Of a DNA stretch of 64,000 nucleotides, positions 12,801-27,800 are shown one piece after another. Position numbers and translations under genes: made by a program. Numbering within the stretch: the first letter of the stretch is position 1; each line of letters starts with the position of its first letter. This stretch comes from Sipunculus nudus (lineage: Eukaryota > Annelida > Sipuncula > Golfingiida > Sipunculidae), in the NCBI GenBank assembly GCA_026874595.1, contig CM049318.1:22107456-22171455 (forward strand). The letters are read 5' to 3'. The notes beneath the pieces were generated by a model. That model saw only the letters and a list, made by a program, of their open reading frames with translations. It was not told the origin of the DNA and made no database searches.

Positions 12801-15800
12801 ATTGGTCTGTGTTTTGCATCTACTTCTCTGTTTTGACTCAGACATTATGGTATACCATAGTCTGTCCATAAACTTTTATTGCTTACCAGGGCTTTGATGG
12901 ATTAATACAAAACTCACTGAAAATACTTACCAATAGATTATATTGCCCAAGTTCAATTCTTAGCTAAATCCACATATACTCAAAGGGTCAGAGGTCATTA
13001 GGCTTCTTTGTGGTGTTGCTGCGATTCCTTACCAGGAATATAACTGATTTTGATGTAACCCAAAAAATTTAACCAATATGATATCTCGCCTAAGGTTGGT
13101 TCCTGGCAAAATACATTTAGATTCATTGAGGTCAGAGGTCACGAGAAATTGTCGGTGCCATGATGATTTACCAAACATTTGATGGATTTTCATGAAACTC
13201 ATTATTAGTACTTTCCAATAGAATGTCTCGCCTGAAATAAATTTTCAGCAAAATCCATCCTTATTTATTAGATCAGAGGTTACAAGACATACATAGGATA
13301 TATTATGCAATCATGCAGTGCTGTTGTTAAAATGATTTCTGTTACTCCTGTTGTGTCACCCTCCCTCCTAATGATATCTTTAATCCCTGTAAAGTAAAAT
13401 GGTAACATTTGTTTTTTTATGTTTAATGGGAATTCCATCATGAATATTCATAAAACATCCAGTGAGGCAAGTAGTTTGGAGTGTATTGTGATAAACAATG
13501 TTTTCTTTTGTGATGGAGCTAGTGTTCATTGCAAATAATGTGTCAACTTGTTCGTTACCACAAAACCAAGCATGTATCTTTAATAAAACATTGGCAATCA
13601 GTTAGATTTTTTGTTTGAGAACACAAACAATTCTATTTTGTTCTCATTGGAAGAAATTATAGGTTTATTCCATGTTCAAGATGGCTCAATCAATGAATAT
13701 AGCAACAAGCACAAACCAAATTCCCACACTTCATTTAAAAAAATAAACGTAATTATAAATTTTTTGTCAATTTTAACTTTGAGCCAGCTATTCAGCTATC
13801 CCTTCTACAGAATCAGTGTGATTTCTGGCTTACTCTTGGGATATATTTATGTATTGTGGGTAATTCCTGTTAAGAAAAGTTTGTATAACTTGTCTGTGGA
13901 GGATGTATGACATTGTTTATCTACAGGCCGTTAGCAAACACAGTAATATGGACAAACAGGAAAATATATTATATTATATTTTATATTTGTAGATTTATGT
14001 CAGAAGTACTGATGTAGACAGGACACTGATGAGCGCATACAGTAACCTGGCAGGGCTGTATCCACCAGCAGGGAGACAGGTTTGGAATACCAATATCAGC
14101 TGTCAGCCCATACCTGTACATACAGTACCTGTAGACATGGACTATGCAAGTATTGTTTTGTATTTATTCACACCCTGTTGCATACTAAAAACACTCATAT
14201 ATAATTCATATTTATATTTTGATATTTTCATGTTTAATTGATTACTTCAAATTCATATTGTGGCTTTTCATGTTATATATATATATGTGGTACTATGTAA
14301 TCAGTGCACTAATTCTGGAAAGGCTGGGTGAAGTTTTAGTTCCTGTTTAGGCATATCACTTTCATGACTTTGGATATGTAATTTATCAAATTGCTTGTAT
14401 TTATTACATTTTTCATATAATGACATTCATATAGGTATGTCACAATTAACTTCTCCCTGTATTAAAATCAGTAGTTAATTGTGTTTTAAAAGTGATTTAT
14501 TTACAAGTGACAAATGCTTTTGACCTTTTGTAACCTGATATTAAATGACCTTGACATATGACCTTTGACCTTGCAGCTGCTGAGAGGGGACAACTGCCCT
14601 CTCTACTCTTACCTCCTTGGGCAAGTGAGAGACAGTAAGGAGTACCAGGATTTAACAACAAAATACAAGGTATATCAAATTAAACCATGATATGTTCTAC
14701 ACATGATAATGTGGTAGTATCTGAACTGCTTTAAACTCAGCTGACTGAAAACTACATCCTATAATGATGGTCCATTGTTGTTATCCATTTTCCTTGCATT
14801 TTATATGACTGTCCATTAACATCATACAATATAACCATTAGGGCTGGGTATCCTTCAGCTTATTCAGGTACAATACTTTTTGCAATATACTTGCGTATTG
14901 TTGATATGCTTCATTTTTCTTTGTGTATCATTTCTGAATAAAATCTTTGTGGATAAAATATTTGGTAAACAAATAAAATAAGAAAGTAATATTATTCTAT
15001 CATCGTCATGGAAACACAAGGAACTGTTTATACATTTCTTATCCAGTTGATCATACAAATATATGTGAACTTATTTAAGTCTTGGAAGGTCTATAAAAGA
15101 AATAAAAAGCGTCCTAAGCTTAATAAATATTTCAGATTATAATTTAGGTGAGTGTTGTATGGCCTTATCTATATTTGCATGCTGTTTTTGTATTTCATTG
15201 GTATGAAGGTAAAGCATACATAGCGTACCGGTAACCATATCAGTAAGCCGTATTGACAAGTATCTATATATCGATATATTGATAGGGCCCTAATTCCTAT
15301 GTAACCTGGAATCTTCTGGCTTTACATTCATTCACGTCTTGGAGGAATCTCCATCAAAATCTAGTACTGAGTCCCAGTGTTCTTGAATGACTGGAAATTT
15401 TTGGGTTTAGCTAAATGTTCCTAAATTTTAGACAAAATATTTCCAAACAAACTTTACTTGTTGAAGATATCATCTGTCATTCCAGAGATATTGTATAGAT
15501 ATCATCAGAAATCCCTATATCAGTATCTTGAAGACATTTGGTCATTGGATGAAAAGGGAGATCCCACATCAATAAGTAGTTTTCAAAAAAAAATACAGTG
15601 TAGGCTAACCTCATCTGATTCGTTAATTTTTACCTCAGCTGACTATAAGTCATCTGAGCTAAAGTCATGGTCCTTTGTCCGTCATAGATCAGACTGTCTG
15701 TCCATTGGGGATTATGTCAACAGGGCACGTGTTGAACCCTTGGACCTATATACCCTAAATTTGGCATACTGTTAGATGTCCCCAAAATCTCCTACCATAT

Positions 15801-18800
15801 TGATAAACTAGGACCTCGTTCCTTTTAGATATAAAGGAAAAACCTACATTTTCCATAAAAAACATATATCTACAATGCAAGACTGCCTGAGTTCAAGACT
15901 GCTGCTCTGACTTTGATCATATATAATATACATATTTCTCAATACATTTGCTAAGTACATGCCAGAAATAAAGCCAGTGTTGCTTAATATTTGGAAGTGA
16001 CAGGCCCAAACATAATGCACTTTGTAAAAAATCAGGAAATATATTTACTCACTTAACATGAGAATTGCTGAAGCTAGAGACATTTTTTCAGGGATATAAC
16101 TTTATTTAATCAAGATTCAATTGTAAAAAAAAAAATAAAAATTAGATCTGATTTCTGAGCATAATTATAAAATCAGTACCTTAAATTTTGCCCAAATTTG
16201 ACCATGGCATGTTTTTTCCCTGTAAGTGCTGTTGATTTAATTTTCACATAAGCATTTCATCTGTTAAGCTCTGAAATTTGAAACCAATTGATCAAAAACT
16301 GTATATTTTATTCAAGTTTTCAAACATTATTGTTTATATCAAGCCATTGGTATGCAGAATACTCCAGCCAGCTCTTAGCTCCACAGGGTGTTATATAATC
16401 TTATCACTCCTGGTCAGCTCTGTCTAGGTGATCATGGTCAGACTCTTCTCCCCTATTTTATATGTACTGTATTGTGTATTGTTTCATAAGCTGTGTTGTG
16501 ATTTGCATCTCACTTATAATACCAGCTGTCTTAATACTATTAAGACCACCCTTGGGTGAACCAAAAGCTTTCAGATTGGTTATATCTGACCTGTTATAAT
16601 AAAAGCACCTGTGAATTTAGACCACATTGGCCAGTCCCATGGGTGGTCTCATAACACAGGTTTCACTGTATCATAATAGTATATTGTTACCGCCCTTACA
16701 ATAATAGACATCTCTGTGTTTGGTAGGACCTTCTGAACCTAGTGAAAGAAAAAGGAGGATATTCATCAGCGACACTAGAGAATGCCTGGCTTATCTATGA
16801 TCCACTATTTTGTGAAGTAAGTATCAGGAGCACTGCTCCCACCAGGTGTCTGAAAAAATAAAGTAATTTGATAGGAGCCAAAATGTAGAAATATAATGGA
16901 ATTTTCTCTGCATAGTTACATGTTTTTTGGTTACACACCATGACCATCAGTTTGCCAAGGAGCATTTAAAGGTGTGTTTTTGTTTTTTTTAGTGAACCTG
17001 TAAGCCTAGCGACTGTGCTGCGGCATCCGTTGTCCATCATGTCTTGTGTGTCGTCCGTCTTCTGTATGTTAACCCATACTATACCAAAAATGGCAGGAGC
17101 TAGCATCACCAAACTTAATGAAAAAAAATCAATCATCTGAAACTCAATTGGATTTTGATTATTTTATGGCTATCTGCATTAACTTAGATTTAATAGGGAA
17201 AAAGCTAATAAAAAGCTCTAAAAATCTTATCCTCTGAAACTGTCAAGCCAAATCATTCATTATTTCTTAGAAAGAATCCCTAAAACATTCTTTCACAGGT
17301 TTGTTTGAATTGTTCCAGTTCAGTGAATTTTGGCCAAGTTAGAGGTAGCTGAACTTAGTCATTTGGCCAAAAAGGATACTAAAATTACAATATCAGAAAT
17401 GGCTAAAGCTATCTTCACCAAATTTTATTCATATGTTGGTCACAGGAGTCATATTTGAAATCTCGGTATTGCTGGCCCCACCTGCGTTGACCTTTTCTGT
17501 ACAGGGGTTATTGGTCATCAGTGCATTAATCTATAAATTCTCAGGAATAGCAGGAGCTAGCATCCCCAAATTTTATGCAAAAATCTGTCACATATAGAAT
17601 GTTGAGGGATTGAGTGTTTTTTGGCGCCGCCTGCATTAACTTGCATTAAATGGGGAAAAAAGCAAAAAAACTTTGAAAATCTTATTCTCTGAAATCAGCC
17701 AAATGTTTCAATATTTCACTAAAATGATCCCAGAGACCAGCTTTGTCAAGTTTGTTCAAGTGGTTTTGGTTTTGATGAGTTTTGGCCGAGTTACTAGAAT
17801 TTGAAATTAGTCATTTGGCAAGTAAGCATACTAACATAAAAATCTCAGAAACAATAGGAGCTAGGATCACTAAATTTTGTGTAAATTTTGGTCACTAGAT
17901 TCGTATTTGAAATTGCAGTTTTTGTGGTGCCACCAACATCTCCCAGTTTTTTACGGTGAGAATCTTTTTTTTTTTTAACCACTTTCAGCTTAAAAATGTT
18001 TCATGATGAAACAGTCTGGCTTAATGGTTAATTTTCACAAGAATATACTAAGATAAGGTTTTTCTAATTGTATAAGAATACTTTGGGTTCATTGTTTTTA
18101 AGTAAAGTTATAGAATACCTAAGTTGGTCCTGAGGCCATCACTTAGACAATTTCAAATGAGTGGTGCGATAGTCTATTTCTGCAAAACTGTTGTGTCATT
18201 TAGGTAACATTGCACAAAAGGGATTCTTATGTGGCATTTGTTCAAGTTTACTTAAATGATTTTTGACACAATTATTAGACCCTTAAAGGTGAAAGGACAG
18301 CACCTTTTATTATTCTTAATATTTTAATAAAAAATCTTATGAATACATCAGCTTGAAAAAAGCATTTTAGCCAAAGTCTTTCAGTATGTGTAAACAGATT
18401 TTCCAGCAGGCCAAGATTGCATCTATATCTATTTATAGCTTTGCCAAACTGCTCACTGCATCAGATTTGGAGCCAAAGATCAGTCTGGATTTATAGCTTT
18501 GGCTGACTGGCAACTGTGCCAGATTATGCAACAGGTCATGAGTTCACTCAGTGCATCTAGGTACAGGTCTAAAGTTCAGTCTAGCCAGTTGCAGGTCAAG
18601 AGTTCACTCAGTGCATTAGCTTTACACTGCAATTTGTTACAGTTCGCTTGGAGCAACTGCCTTTTTCACATTAGCCTAGTCAGACCAGTGCATCAGACTT
18701 AAGAGAAGTTTGATGTATTGGCGTGATTTTTTACCATTTTTTATGGCTTTCTTGTTCACAGGACAGGTGTCCCAACCTACGACTTTTGCATAGTGTATTT

Positions 18801-21800
18801 GCCTGCATATTTCTCCGGAGGAATTTGATATATCAGCCTGAATTTGATAGCTTTGTCATATACAAGACTGGTGGCACCACCTACAATAATTTTTGGACAG
18901 TGTATGTCCCTGCTTATTTCTCAGGTATTGTGTGACAATCATTTTATGTTGTGTGCACCCATGGCAGAATTTAAGCAGTGATGTTTGTTTAATTGGTTCT
19001 TGTTCAAAATGATTAGTACTTGCATCATTCATTTACACATGTTACACATGTACTTGAAAAGTAATGGTCCAGCATTGATGCGTTGTACCTGGTGTATATC
19101 CCATTGCACAGGTTGGCATTAGGCCTATAGGTCTTGTTCATGTTACTTAAACATGCTTTATAGGTGATTAGGCCCCTATGAATTCTGCATTGCTCTGCAG
19201 ATTAAATTAAGATTCTAACAGCTGGTTACATTGCTTATGTCATGAGAATGTTGAATAACTTCTCTCCTGTTGTTTTATAGTTTTTGAAAGAATTAGAAAT
19301 ACATGAAAATAGAGATTCTTTTCTATGTCTGGAAAATGAATTGGAAATATCACATATTAAAAACTGCTACCGGTAGCCCTATTGCCCATTATTTGTAAAG
19401 ATCAAATTGGAAGTGCCACAAATTAAACATAATTGGTTCCAATCTCCTTGGTTTATACATACCCATGATCAACTTAACCACCACTTGAAATTAAGTTCTT
19501 CCTTAACTATTGTATTTGTTTTATCACTTTTAATCTTGAAAAGACTTCCAACTATAAACTTCAACTCCAGTCTTATTAATTTGTATACTTATTCTCCACA
19601 CAGATCTGTTTATTTCTTTGTCTCCCTGTATTTGCTATTTCAGAAAACTCATGGATTACCTTTGCCAAAGTGGGTGTACCCAGTGTTCAATTTGCTGAAG
19701 GAACTTAAAAATTACAAATATGGTTTCAAGTCTTTCAATAAACAGATGCGGCTGTTGCTTGGAGGTTTGTTTATAGCTTGACCTTTAGCATGATATGCAA
19801 GTAATACTGCACAATGAGTATCTGTGAAAAGTTTGTTCTGTAACCCTCTTGTAATAAGTTAGATTTAGTATGCTACATGTTTCCTTATTAACAGCTGTTT
19901 TTAAATTCCAGATGCTTTTCTGGCAAACATTGAACATTTGTCATGTCTGATTATTAATTATTTTGCTGCTCCTACTTGAATTTCAGACAGCGTCCAAATT
20001 GACTAATCATAATTTGATTTAGCATTAATATAAATGACAGAATCACATCCACAAATAATTTTAAAGAGAATAAGGTATCTAAAGATTAGTTGAGATTTAA
20101 AAAGATAAGATATGTAGAGATTAGTTAATATATGTAGAGTTTAATTAATATGGGTAGGTTTCTTACATGTATTGTGGATGTCTATTCGGGGTCCGCTAAT
20201 GTACCAGGAGACTCATAAAAAGCTTCATCTTAAGTAACTGATCAGTCAGTCCAGAACTGCCTAAAAACATTCTCTGTTTAAAAAAGGCCCTGACAAAATG
20301 TTTCAGAAAGATAAAGAGCATTGAATTTAGGGACTTTAGTTATTCAGAGAAACATTTTAATCTGTAACAGATAAAGAGCATTGATTTTAGAGAATTTTAG
20401 TTATTAGACTAACATTGTAATCTGTAACAGATAAAGAGCATTGATTTGAGAGAATTTTAGTTATTAAGAGAACTATTGTAATCTGTAACAGATAAAGAAC
20501 ATTGATTTCAGAGATTTAACGTTATTCAGAGAAGCATTTTAATCTATAGAGAATGACAGACAAGATTTAGGCCCAAGTGGTGGATATTAACTACAGTGGG
20601 AACTCTCCAATGATTGCACTCCTCATCAAGTAGTGAACACTGCAGTTGTTCCAGATCTCCTTTGTTCAAACCGCTGCTTTGTATAGCAAGCTTCACTAGG
20701 TCTCACCACCAGGGCTTGCACAGGGCAAACAATTGTAATCAGAACCAATGAGATTGTGGTATTGAATTGTGCATCCAACTCCAATTTTTAACCCCACAAC
20801 GTCCCACTCTTGTTGGTGTGATTCTTGGTTATGTACCAGACCTGCAGTTGAGACCAAAAAAATGAACTTGTTAAACAAAGCAGGGGTTAATATGAAGAAG
20901 GTCTATGGTTGACTTCATATTTAGGTGGCTAAGTTTTGGCAGTTTTCATTTTTATATGCACATCGTATGACGGGAGTCTTATTATCGAAACCCACGGTCC
21001 GTCCATTAACTTTTAGTGTTACTGCGATAACTTACCGGGGCTTTGATGGTTTTTCCCAAACTTGCCGTAACTACTTACCAACAGATTATCTCGCCCAATT
21101 TCGATTATGGGCAACATCCACGCACATTTAATAAGGTCATGGGTCACTAGGCTACTTTGTGGTGTCACCGTGATAACTGATGAAGAATATGAAGGATTTT
21201 GATAAAACTCATCAGAAATGTTATTCAATAAAATATCTTGCCTAAGTTCGACTTCCAGAAAAATCCATGCATATTTAATGAGGTCAGAGGTCAATGCACT
21301 TTGGAGGCACCTTGGTGACTTACCAAAAGCCCTATGGATTTTCTTGAAACTCATAATACATATTTACCAATAGAGTTTCTCACCTGAATTACCTTTTCAT
21401 CAAGATTCACACATATTTAATTATATCAGAGGTCACCAGCTACATGACAGGCATATTATGCACGTTTGCGGTGCTCTTGTTTCATGAGGGTTCCATTTTT
21501 GTGATGTGACTGTGTAAAAACTTAGAGTGCATCCATCATCACATTACTTAGTGTGCACACTGAACCTTAAAAATTTGACAAGGACCCATGTGAACAAGTG
21601 AAAACTCCTGTCCTCTATAGTTAGATGAAATGAACTGTCTGATATTACTCTTTGATTTGATTATATTTGACCTTTCACATTTGTATATCAGGTTTCTTAT
21701 TTAAGATTTGTTTCATTTTTGTGATAAGTTCACTTTCATGTATATTGAGAATTTGAAACCCACACAAAAAAAAAGCTAGCCATGTTGATGGCTGTGTGAG

Positions 21801-24800
21801 AAGTATAACCAACGAGATAATCACATGACCTTGATATCACTTATAATAGTGGGGTACCAGATTGATAGTTCTATAGTATTAAAATCTGAAACATATTCTG
21901 TCATCTCTGAGTGGCTACACTGCTCCCAGGTGCAGTTATTTTGATAAATCTAAGAATCTCTGTTGTCATAAGAAAGTGTTCCTTTTATTGAATATTGACC
22001 AGTCACTGATAATTGATGTTCACTTGTTTGCCTTATTATGATAAATTTTAGAGTCTCTGTTGTCATTAAAATGTTTTCGTTTTATTTATTGATCAGGCGT
22101 TGATAATTGATAATGACTTAATTCGCCCTAATTTTAATCTTTTTATGTATAGGTTTAACAAAGGTCTCCTACCATCTCTAAAAAATAATTTTATTTTGAG
22201 TAAATTCTAATGTTTATTAAACCAGACTGTGTAAACATAGATATGTAAAAGTCAGTAAATTTGCAGCAATGTAAAGCACTATATGTTTTAAAGGTGTTAA
22301 TGTATGTAATACTGGCAGATCATTATTTGACAACACCACATCTGTCTACATATTCAAAAAGTTTTTAGTGTCTCAAAACATAAATTATCAATTCAGCATT
22401 ACTCATTGCTTCCAACTGTTTCTTGCACATTTTCTGTCTACTGCATAATATTTCCTGTTTGCACTGAATAATATATGCAGTGTTTCTAATGATGGGGCAT
22501 ATACCTAAGGTCAACCCTCTTTGACCAACGGCATTAAAAGTATATTTGTTTGTTACATCAGAATATTTGAAGAATATTTCTATTTGTACATGTATTATGC
22601 CTTGGTCAATTAAGTTCAAGTAATGTTAACAAGCACGGCACCTTTATTTATAATAAATATAAGCCTTTTTCCAAATGCCTAACCAAATATGAACTTTTAT
22701 CCTCATAGTTAGCCCTGGTCCTTTTAAATAGTGACAAATAATGATGAAGGTTGAATTTTTAAGATAGGAACATATGAAAATACAGGCAGCAGATATGTGT
22801 GCATTGGACCTTAATGTGACTGTGTGTATGTGATATGACATGTGGGCACATCGAGTCTGGTAACAGGGCACAAATCGTAACCGCTGGACCTGGAATCTTT
22901 TTTGCACTAGCAGTAAGTGCATGTGTACTGATAGCACCTGCATGCTTTGTTTCTGTGTTGTTTGTAGATGCAGCATGACTTGCCTCAGCCTTCTTGGGTT
23001 AATGCTACCTTCCCTCAGTTGGTTTCTCTGTATAATAAATACGTTGCCTTTGCCAACTTCAACGAGGAAATGGCCTACCTGAGAGGAGGTATGACAGCAA
23101 TTACTACCTGCACCATTTCTTTATAGTACTAATCAGTTACAGTAGAGGGTCATTTATGCGATAAGCTCAGGGAAGAGGGTTTTTGTTTGGATAAATGATC
23201 TTTAAGATAAACGATTCGACAATTCACTTAATTGCCAGCCAGCCGACAAGCACTTGAGTTCACCAGAGATTGACAGATATGAATTTAGAAGCTGGTCAAA
23301 AATAAACATTGGCAATGGCATTTGCGTTAGGTTTTCCCCTAAATTTAATCAATTTTATCATTTGAAATACATTGAAATTTCTGCTAATTGGCCCTGAAAT
23401 ATAAAATTTCAATTCATTGATTAAATTTTTCCTTGTTTGTCTATTTGATAAATGGACAAAAGTTTGGTTTCTCAGTTTTTAATTTCAGATCAATAGTTTT
23501 TTGGGTAAATGATGCTCCACTGTGTCTTGAAAGATGTATGAATAGCTAGACCCAGTTGTGGCTTTGTTGTTAACACGGAGCCACAGGCTGCTGCCTTCAT
23601 TCATCTAGCAGATGGGAAGGCATGCATCTTCTGACGATGCACCCAGTTTAAGTACATCTTATCTTGAGTGTGGTGAACTAAGGTGATTGTTTCAGCCAGC
23701 GTTGTGCAGTACACTTGTTACATCATCACTGCTGATAGTGTCCTTGTAACTGGACCACTGGCTGTGAAAAACCACTGGCTACAGGGGTTGTTACCAGGGT
23801 TACACACTGGATTGTTTCAGCCCGCCAGGTGCATGTGTCAAATTTCATGGTCAGGAAGTTAGCAGTGATGATGTTACATGTGCATAGCTTTTACAAACAC
23901 GACTCAGTTAGGGCCCTCCTACTGAGTCGTGACACAAGCCAAATTGAAAACCTCCCTGCAAGACCAGGCCACGCTTCATAAACGTATCCCCGCATACAGT
24001 CAGCAGTCAGACCGCAGGCAGAAAGCTCCCATACATGCAGAACAATATACAAATATATTGGGTTATTACGTATTATTTCACACACATGGGAGGTGTCGTT
24101 GGAGAGATAAGAGACCTATTTAAAGGTCTAGTGGGTTTATTGAAGTGACACAATACTTGTAAGCAATGAGGTGTTGTCAAAAATGATGAAAATATTTGCA
24201 TCCTGACGGGGCCTTATAATGCGAGCCTCAAGAGTCAGATGTCAAGGCACTCTGGCAGGCCAGTCACCTGGCCATAATGTCAGAGGGCCGATCTGGTGTT
24301 AACACTAGCACTGCACACCGCTGGCTGAAACAATCACCCCAGCTCACCATCATCTAAGATGCATGGGTTCCTAGTTAAATGCAGGCAGCAACCTGAGCCA
24401 CAATTGGGCCTTACAACCTGAGCTCTTGCAACAGAGCCACAATTTGGTCTATATGAATAGCCACGCTGGTTCATTGAGAGAGGTGCCTAGAGAGGTAGAA
24501 CATGCGTACACAGAAAACTTGGCCCGCTCCGTATAGGAACAGACTTTTCTGTGTATTGTGTATTCATGTTCTGTGTATTGAGTTATCCTAATTTTAAATA
24601 CTTATGTGCACTGAATTTTGTGCTTTATTTATAAAAAATTATAAATAGTTATTTAGAACTTACTAATATCATGTAATTTTTAAAAGCTAAATATTCTTTG
24701 TCTTGTGTATTTTATTATAGTATAGCCCACTTCAAGTTCAGACCTGCAAACCTACTCCTTGCTACTCATATGTATGGATCAAGAGCTCATATGTGAAAGA

Positions 24801-27800
24801 AAAAGACAAAATATTTTAAAGCATTTTAAATTATTTCACTGTTATCTTTACAAAAACTGCAAGCTCAGCAAAATATTCAAGCAGTATCTCAGATTTCATA
24901 TCTGTAAATTGTATAATGAAATTTATTTTCAGCCTTCCTTATTCATAAACAAATATTATTATAAATTGCATGTATATATTTTTATGATTATTATGTCTAA
25001 TTTATGTAAATTAATGTTTTTTTAGTGTACATTAAGGGCTATGGTATTTCAACTGCACAGTAGATGATATGCAATGCTTAAATGTTTTGTACCCACTGGT
25101 GCTAATTGGTCAAAATTAAAGACATACACAATAACTCATTAAAGAGATTTCAGGTAACTGAGGTAGAAGATCTTTATTATGATAATCTGTATTATTTCTA
25201 GGCCCTCTGCTGGCAGAGGTGGTCAGCAGAATGGTCAATAAAAGTCAAGGAACAGAAGAAGTGAAGGCGTACTTCTACTCTGCAGTAAGTTTTATAGTTA
25301 CAGTCCAGTACATTAGAGGGTAATCAATGAAAATGGGTGAGATTTTAAGATACTGTGGGTGGCTTCTTATTTGTGCTGGCTTTAAATTAGCTATGTTAGC
25401 GGCTGTCTAAAGATGGCATTTTAAGCACATGGTTAAGACTAAGTACATGGTATTTTAGTTATAGGTCGAATTCTTACACTTACACTAACATATTAGTCTG
25501 TGAGTCATTTTGTCTTGGCTCTGGCTTTTCTATGCTTAATTAGGTAATTATACTAGCAGCCCACCAGCACTGGTCCATGTCTGCTCTGGTAGACCTATCA
25601 CAGTTCCGTATGCAGCAGCCGCTCGGATACACTGGGCTTTCTGGTCCTTATTTCAGGGGCAGATGAGTGTAAGCCAATGGACTGAAAAATGTCAGTTAAT
25701 AAAGTCAAGGAGTTCATATTTAATTAATATATAAGTACTCATCATTGATTCTGAAAAATCAGAAAATACAACCCCGCAGCCTGAGTATACAAGTTTAATG
25801 TCATTATGATCATATGGGAAACCAATCTAATAAACCATAAGGTTTCTAGAAATATACCTTGCAAAATATTTAAGCAGTGTTATCTGTTTGATATTTTTAA
25901 TTAAATAGTGTGATACATTAATTTTAGTTACATTTTCATGAATATTGGTCACATGCAGAAACAGCAAGAATATGACATGTTTTGCTGATTAAATTTGGAC
26001 TCCTAGATATTTAAAAAAAAAAGAATGATAATAAAAATTGGTATCTCATGGGCATAACCATATCATCTGAAAATAAAGACAATACAAAAACTTTGAAGGT
26101 CAAATATGGAAAGGCATATTATTTTGGAAATACTTTCCATTTCATATATCAACATTGTATTGACTTACCTCTTATCCAGAACACTTTTCTTTGGATCCTG
26201 TGTTCAAAACTTGCTTTAGAAGTTACAGGCTGGTGGGGCTTGCAGTTTACTTTTACAGACCCACCTAGAAAATGCCAGCATGTCCTTTTTGTTTTGCTTT
26301 TAATGCAGTATATATCAGTAAAGGAGAGAAAGCTGAAAGTAGTTTGTTTATGTACACCAAAAAGTTGCAAGTAAATGGAAAAGTATTAACCAACATCTGG
26401 ATGTTCATTGAAACAAGAAATTAAATTGCTGATTAAAAAGGGTAAGTCAACCAGGTTGAAGGAACCAGGTTTACAAACTGTGGACATATTACCCCATTTT
26501 TTTATATAAAAAAATATCTAACTTGCCACAAAAAGATTGGCAGTATTACTTTAGAATCTTTAAAGAGGTGACTTTTATGGGTGTCAGGTTATGTGATCAT
26601 ATATAAGAAGAAATAGAATGGAATTTTACGGGACAGCTGTTAAAGCTGCCCATTTACCTACCTTTTGAAAAAGAATATATGTGATTTCTGGCTTCCACTG
26701 TGTTTATATTAATGAACTAAGGGTGATACTTATAAAAAGTTTATATAACACCTCTGTGAAGTATGTTTGAACTTTTTTTACCAACAACCTGTTTGTAAAC
26801 GTAGTAATGTTGACAAACAGGAAAAACATGTAACCTGAGGTGTTAGGTTGCATTTATGCAGTGGTAGAAAGGTTGTTTCAAAACCCCATTTGCAAAGCTC
26901 TGGCTTATCTTACTTGTTGCCAGATGGATTATTTTTGCGAGCCTCCACATAATATAAACACATTGATATAAACAAAACAAGTAGCCTGTGTGCGGTGATA
27001 TCCCTGTTTCCTGGTCTATTATTATAAAAGCGCCAAGGGATTACCTTTAGCTTGTAAAGGTCATGAAGGTGATTAGACCCTTTAACCGCTTCATTACATA
27101 AATGCAGAAATAGACCCATAGGCCTCTTAAATTTTAATTGTAATTTATCCTAAAATATTGACTGTTGTAGCATGACTCCACTGTGGCTTTCTTTATGAAT
27201 GCTCTGCGAGTGTGGAACAACCTCCAGCCTCCATACACTGCCAGTGTCATCATTGAGCTTCATGAAGATCAAGAAAACAAATTCCATGTGGAGATGTACT
27301 ACAAGAACGAGACGAATCATGAAGCTTACCCACTCAACCTGACAGGTTAGAAATGTATTTCTTTTACCACAGGTGTGATCAGTGATATGACAAAACTAAA
27401 GGTGGTCCTAGCCATAAAAAACACTTTGAGTTGTGCAACCATTACTAGTTTGGTGAAAACAGTACTGCATTGCCCGTCCTTACTATGACATCAATATAGT
27501 GTATGCCGTACACTTGTGTACCTCACAGAAGAAGAGTAAGGAACTAACAATAAATAAACATTTGAATGTACAAACTAAATTGCAGATCCCATCTTTATTG
27601 TATCTGCTGTCATTTTCTTTTCCTTGCACAACTTTGCTGTCAATCACATAAACTATTGAAGATTACTTGTTTTTGGTCAGAAATTCAACAAACATACAGG
27701 GAGTTTATCAATATACAGATTTATAATAGAATCATTCTCACACGTTTGGGTTGTTAGATAAGAAAATAACACTTGAATAATTTCTTGTGTATACCAAATC

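Larger units (their letters stand above)
16817..22967 (+). other. Phosphatase intron 6
   Basis: A 6.2-kb intron with the modular repeat at 17.0-18.0 kb, a 60-bp minisatellite and an R2 copy. The rest is AT-rich sequence with no recognised feature. Confidence 0.7.

Noticed and set aside
13611-13910. A 99-codon open frame in phosphatase intron 3
   Set aside because: AT-rich, no domain, no splice sites in a matching phase, and between two well-defined exons of the host gene.
14029-14241. Open frame running past exon 4 into the intron
   Set aside because: It is exon 4 read through the GC donor. The extension lacks family residues, while exon 5 restores them.
19407-19781. A 124-codon open frame in intron 6
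   Set aside because: Low-complexity, leucine/serine-rich composition typical of AT-rich intron; no homology recognised.
20696-20878. Minus-strand 60-codon frame in intron 6
   Set aside because: Short, no motif, no splice context; chance open frame.
26048-26374. Overlapping open frames on both strands near 26.2 kb
   Set aside because: No recognisable motif and no codon bias; likely chance within intron 8.
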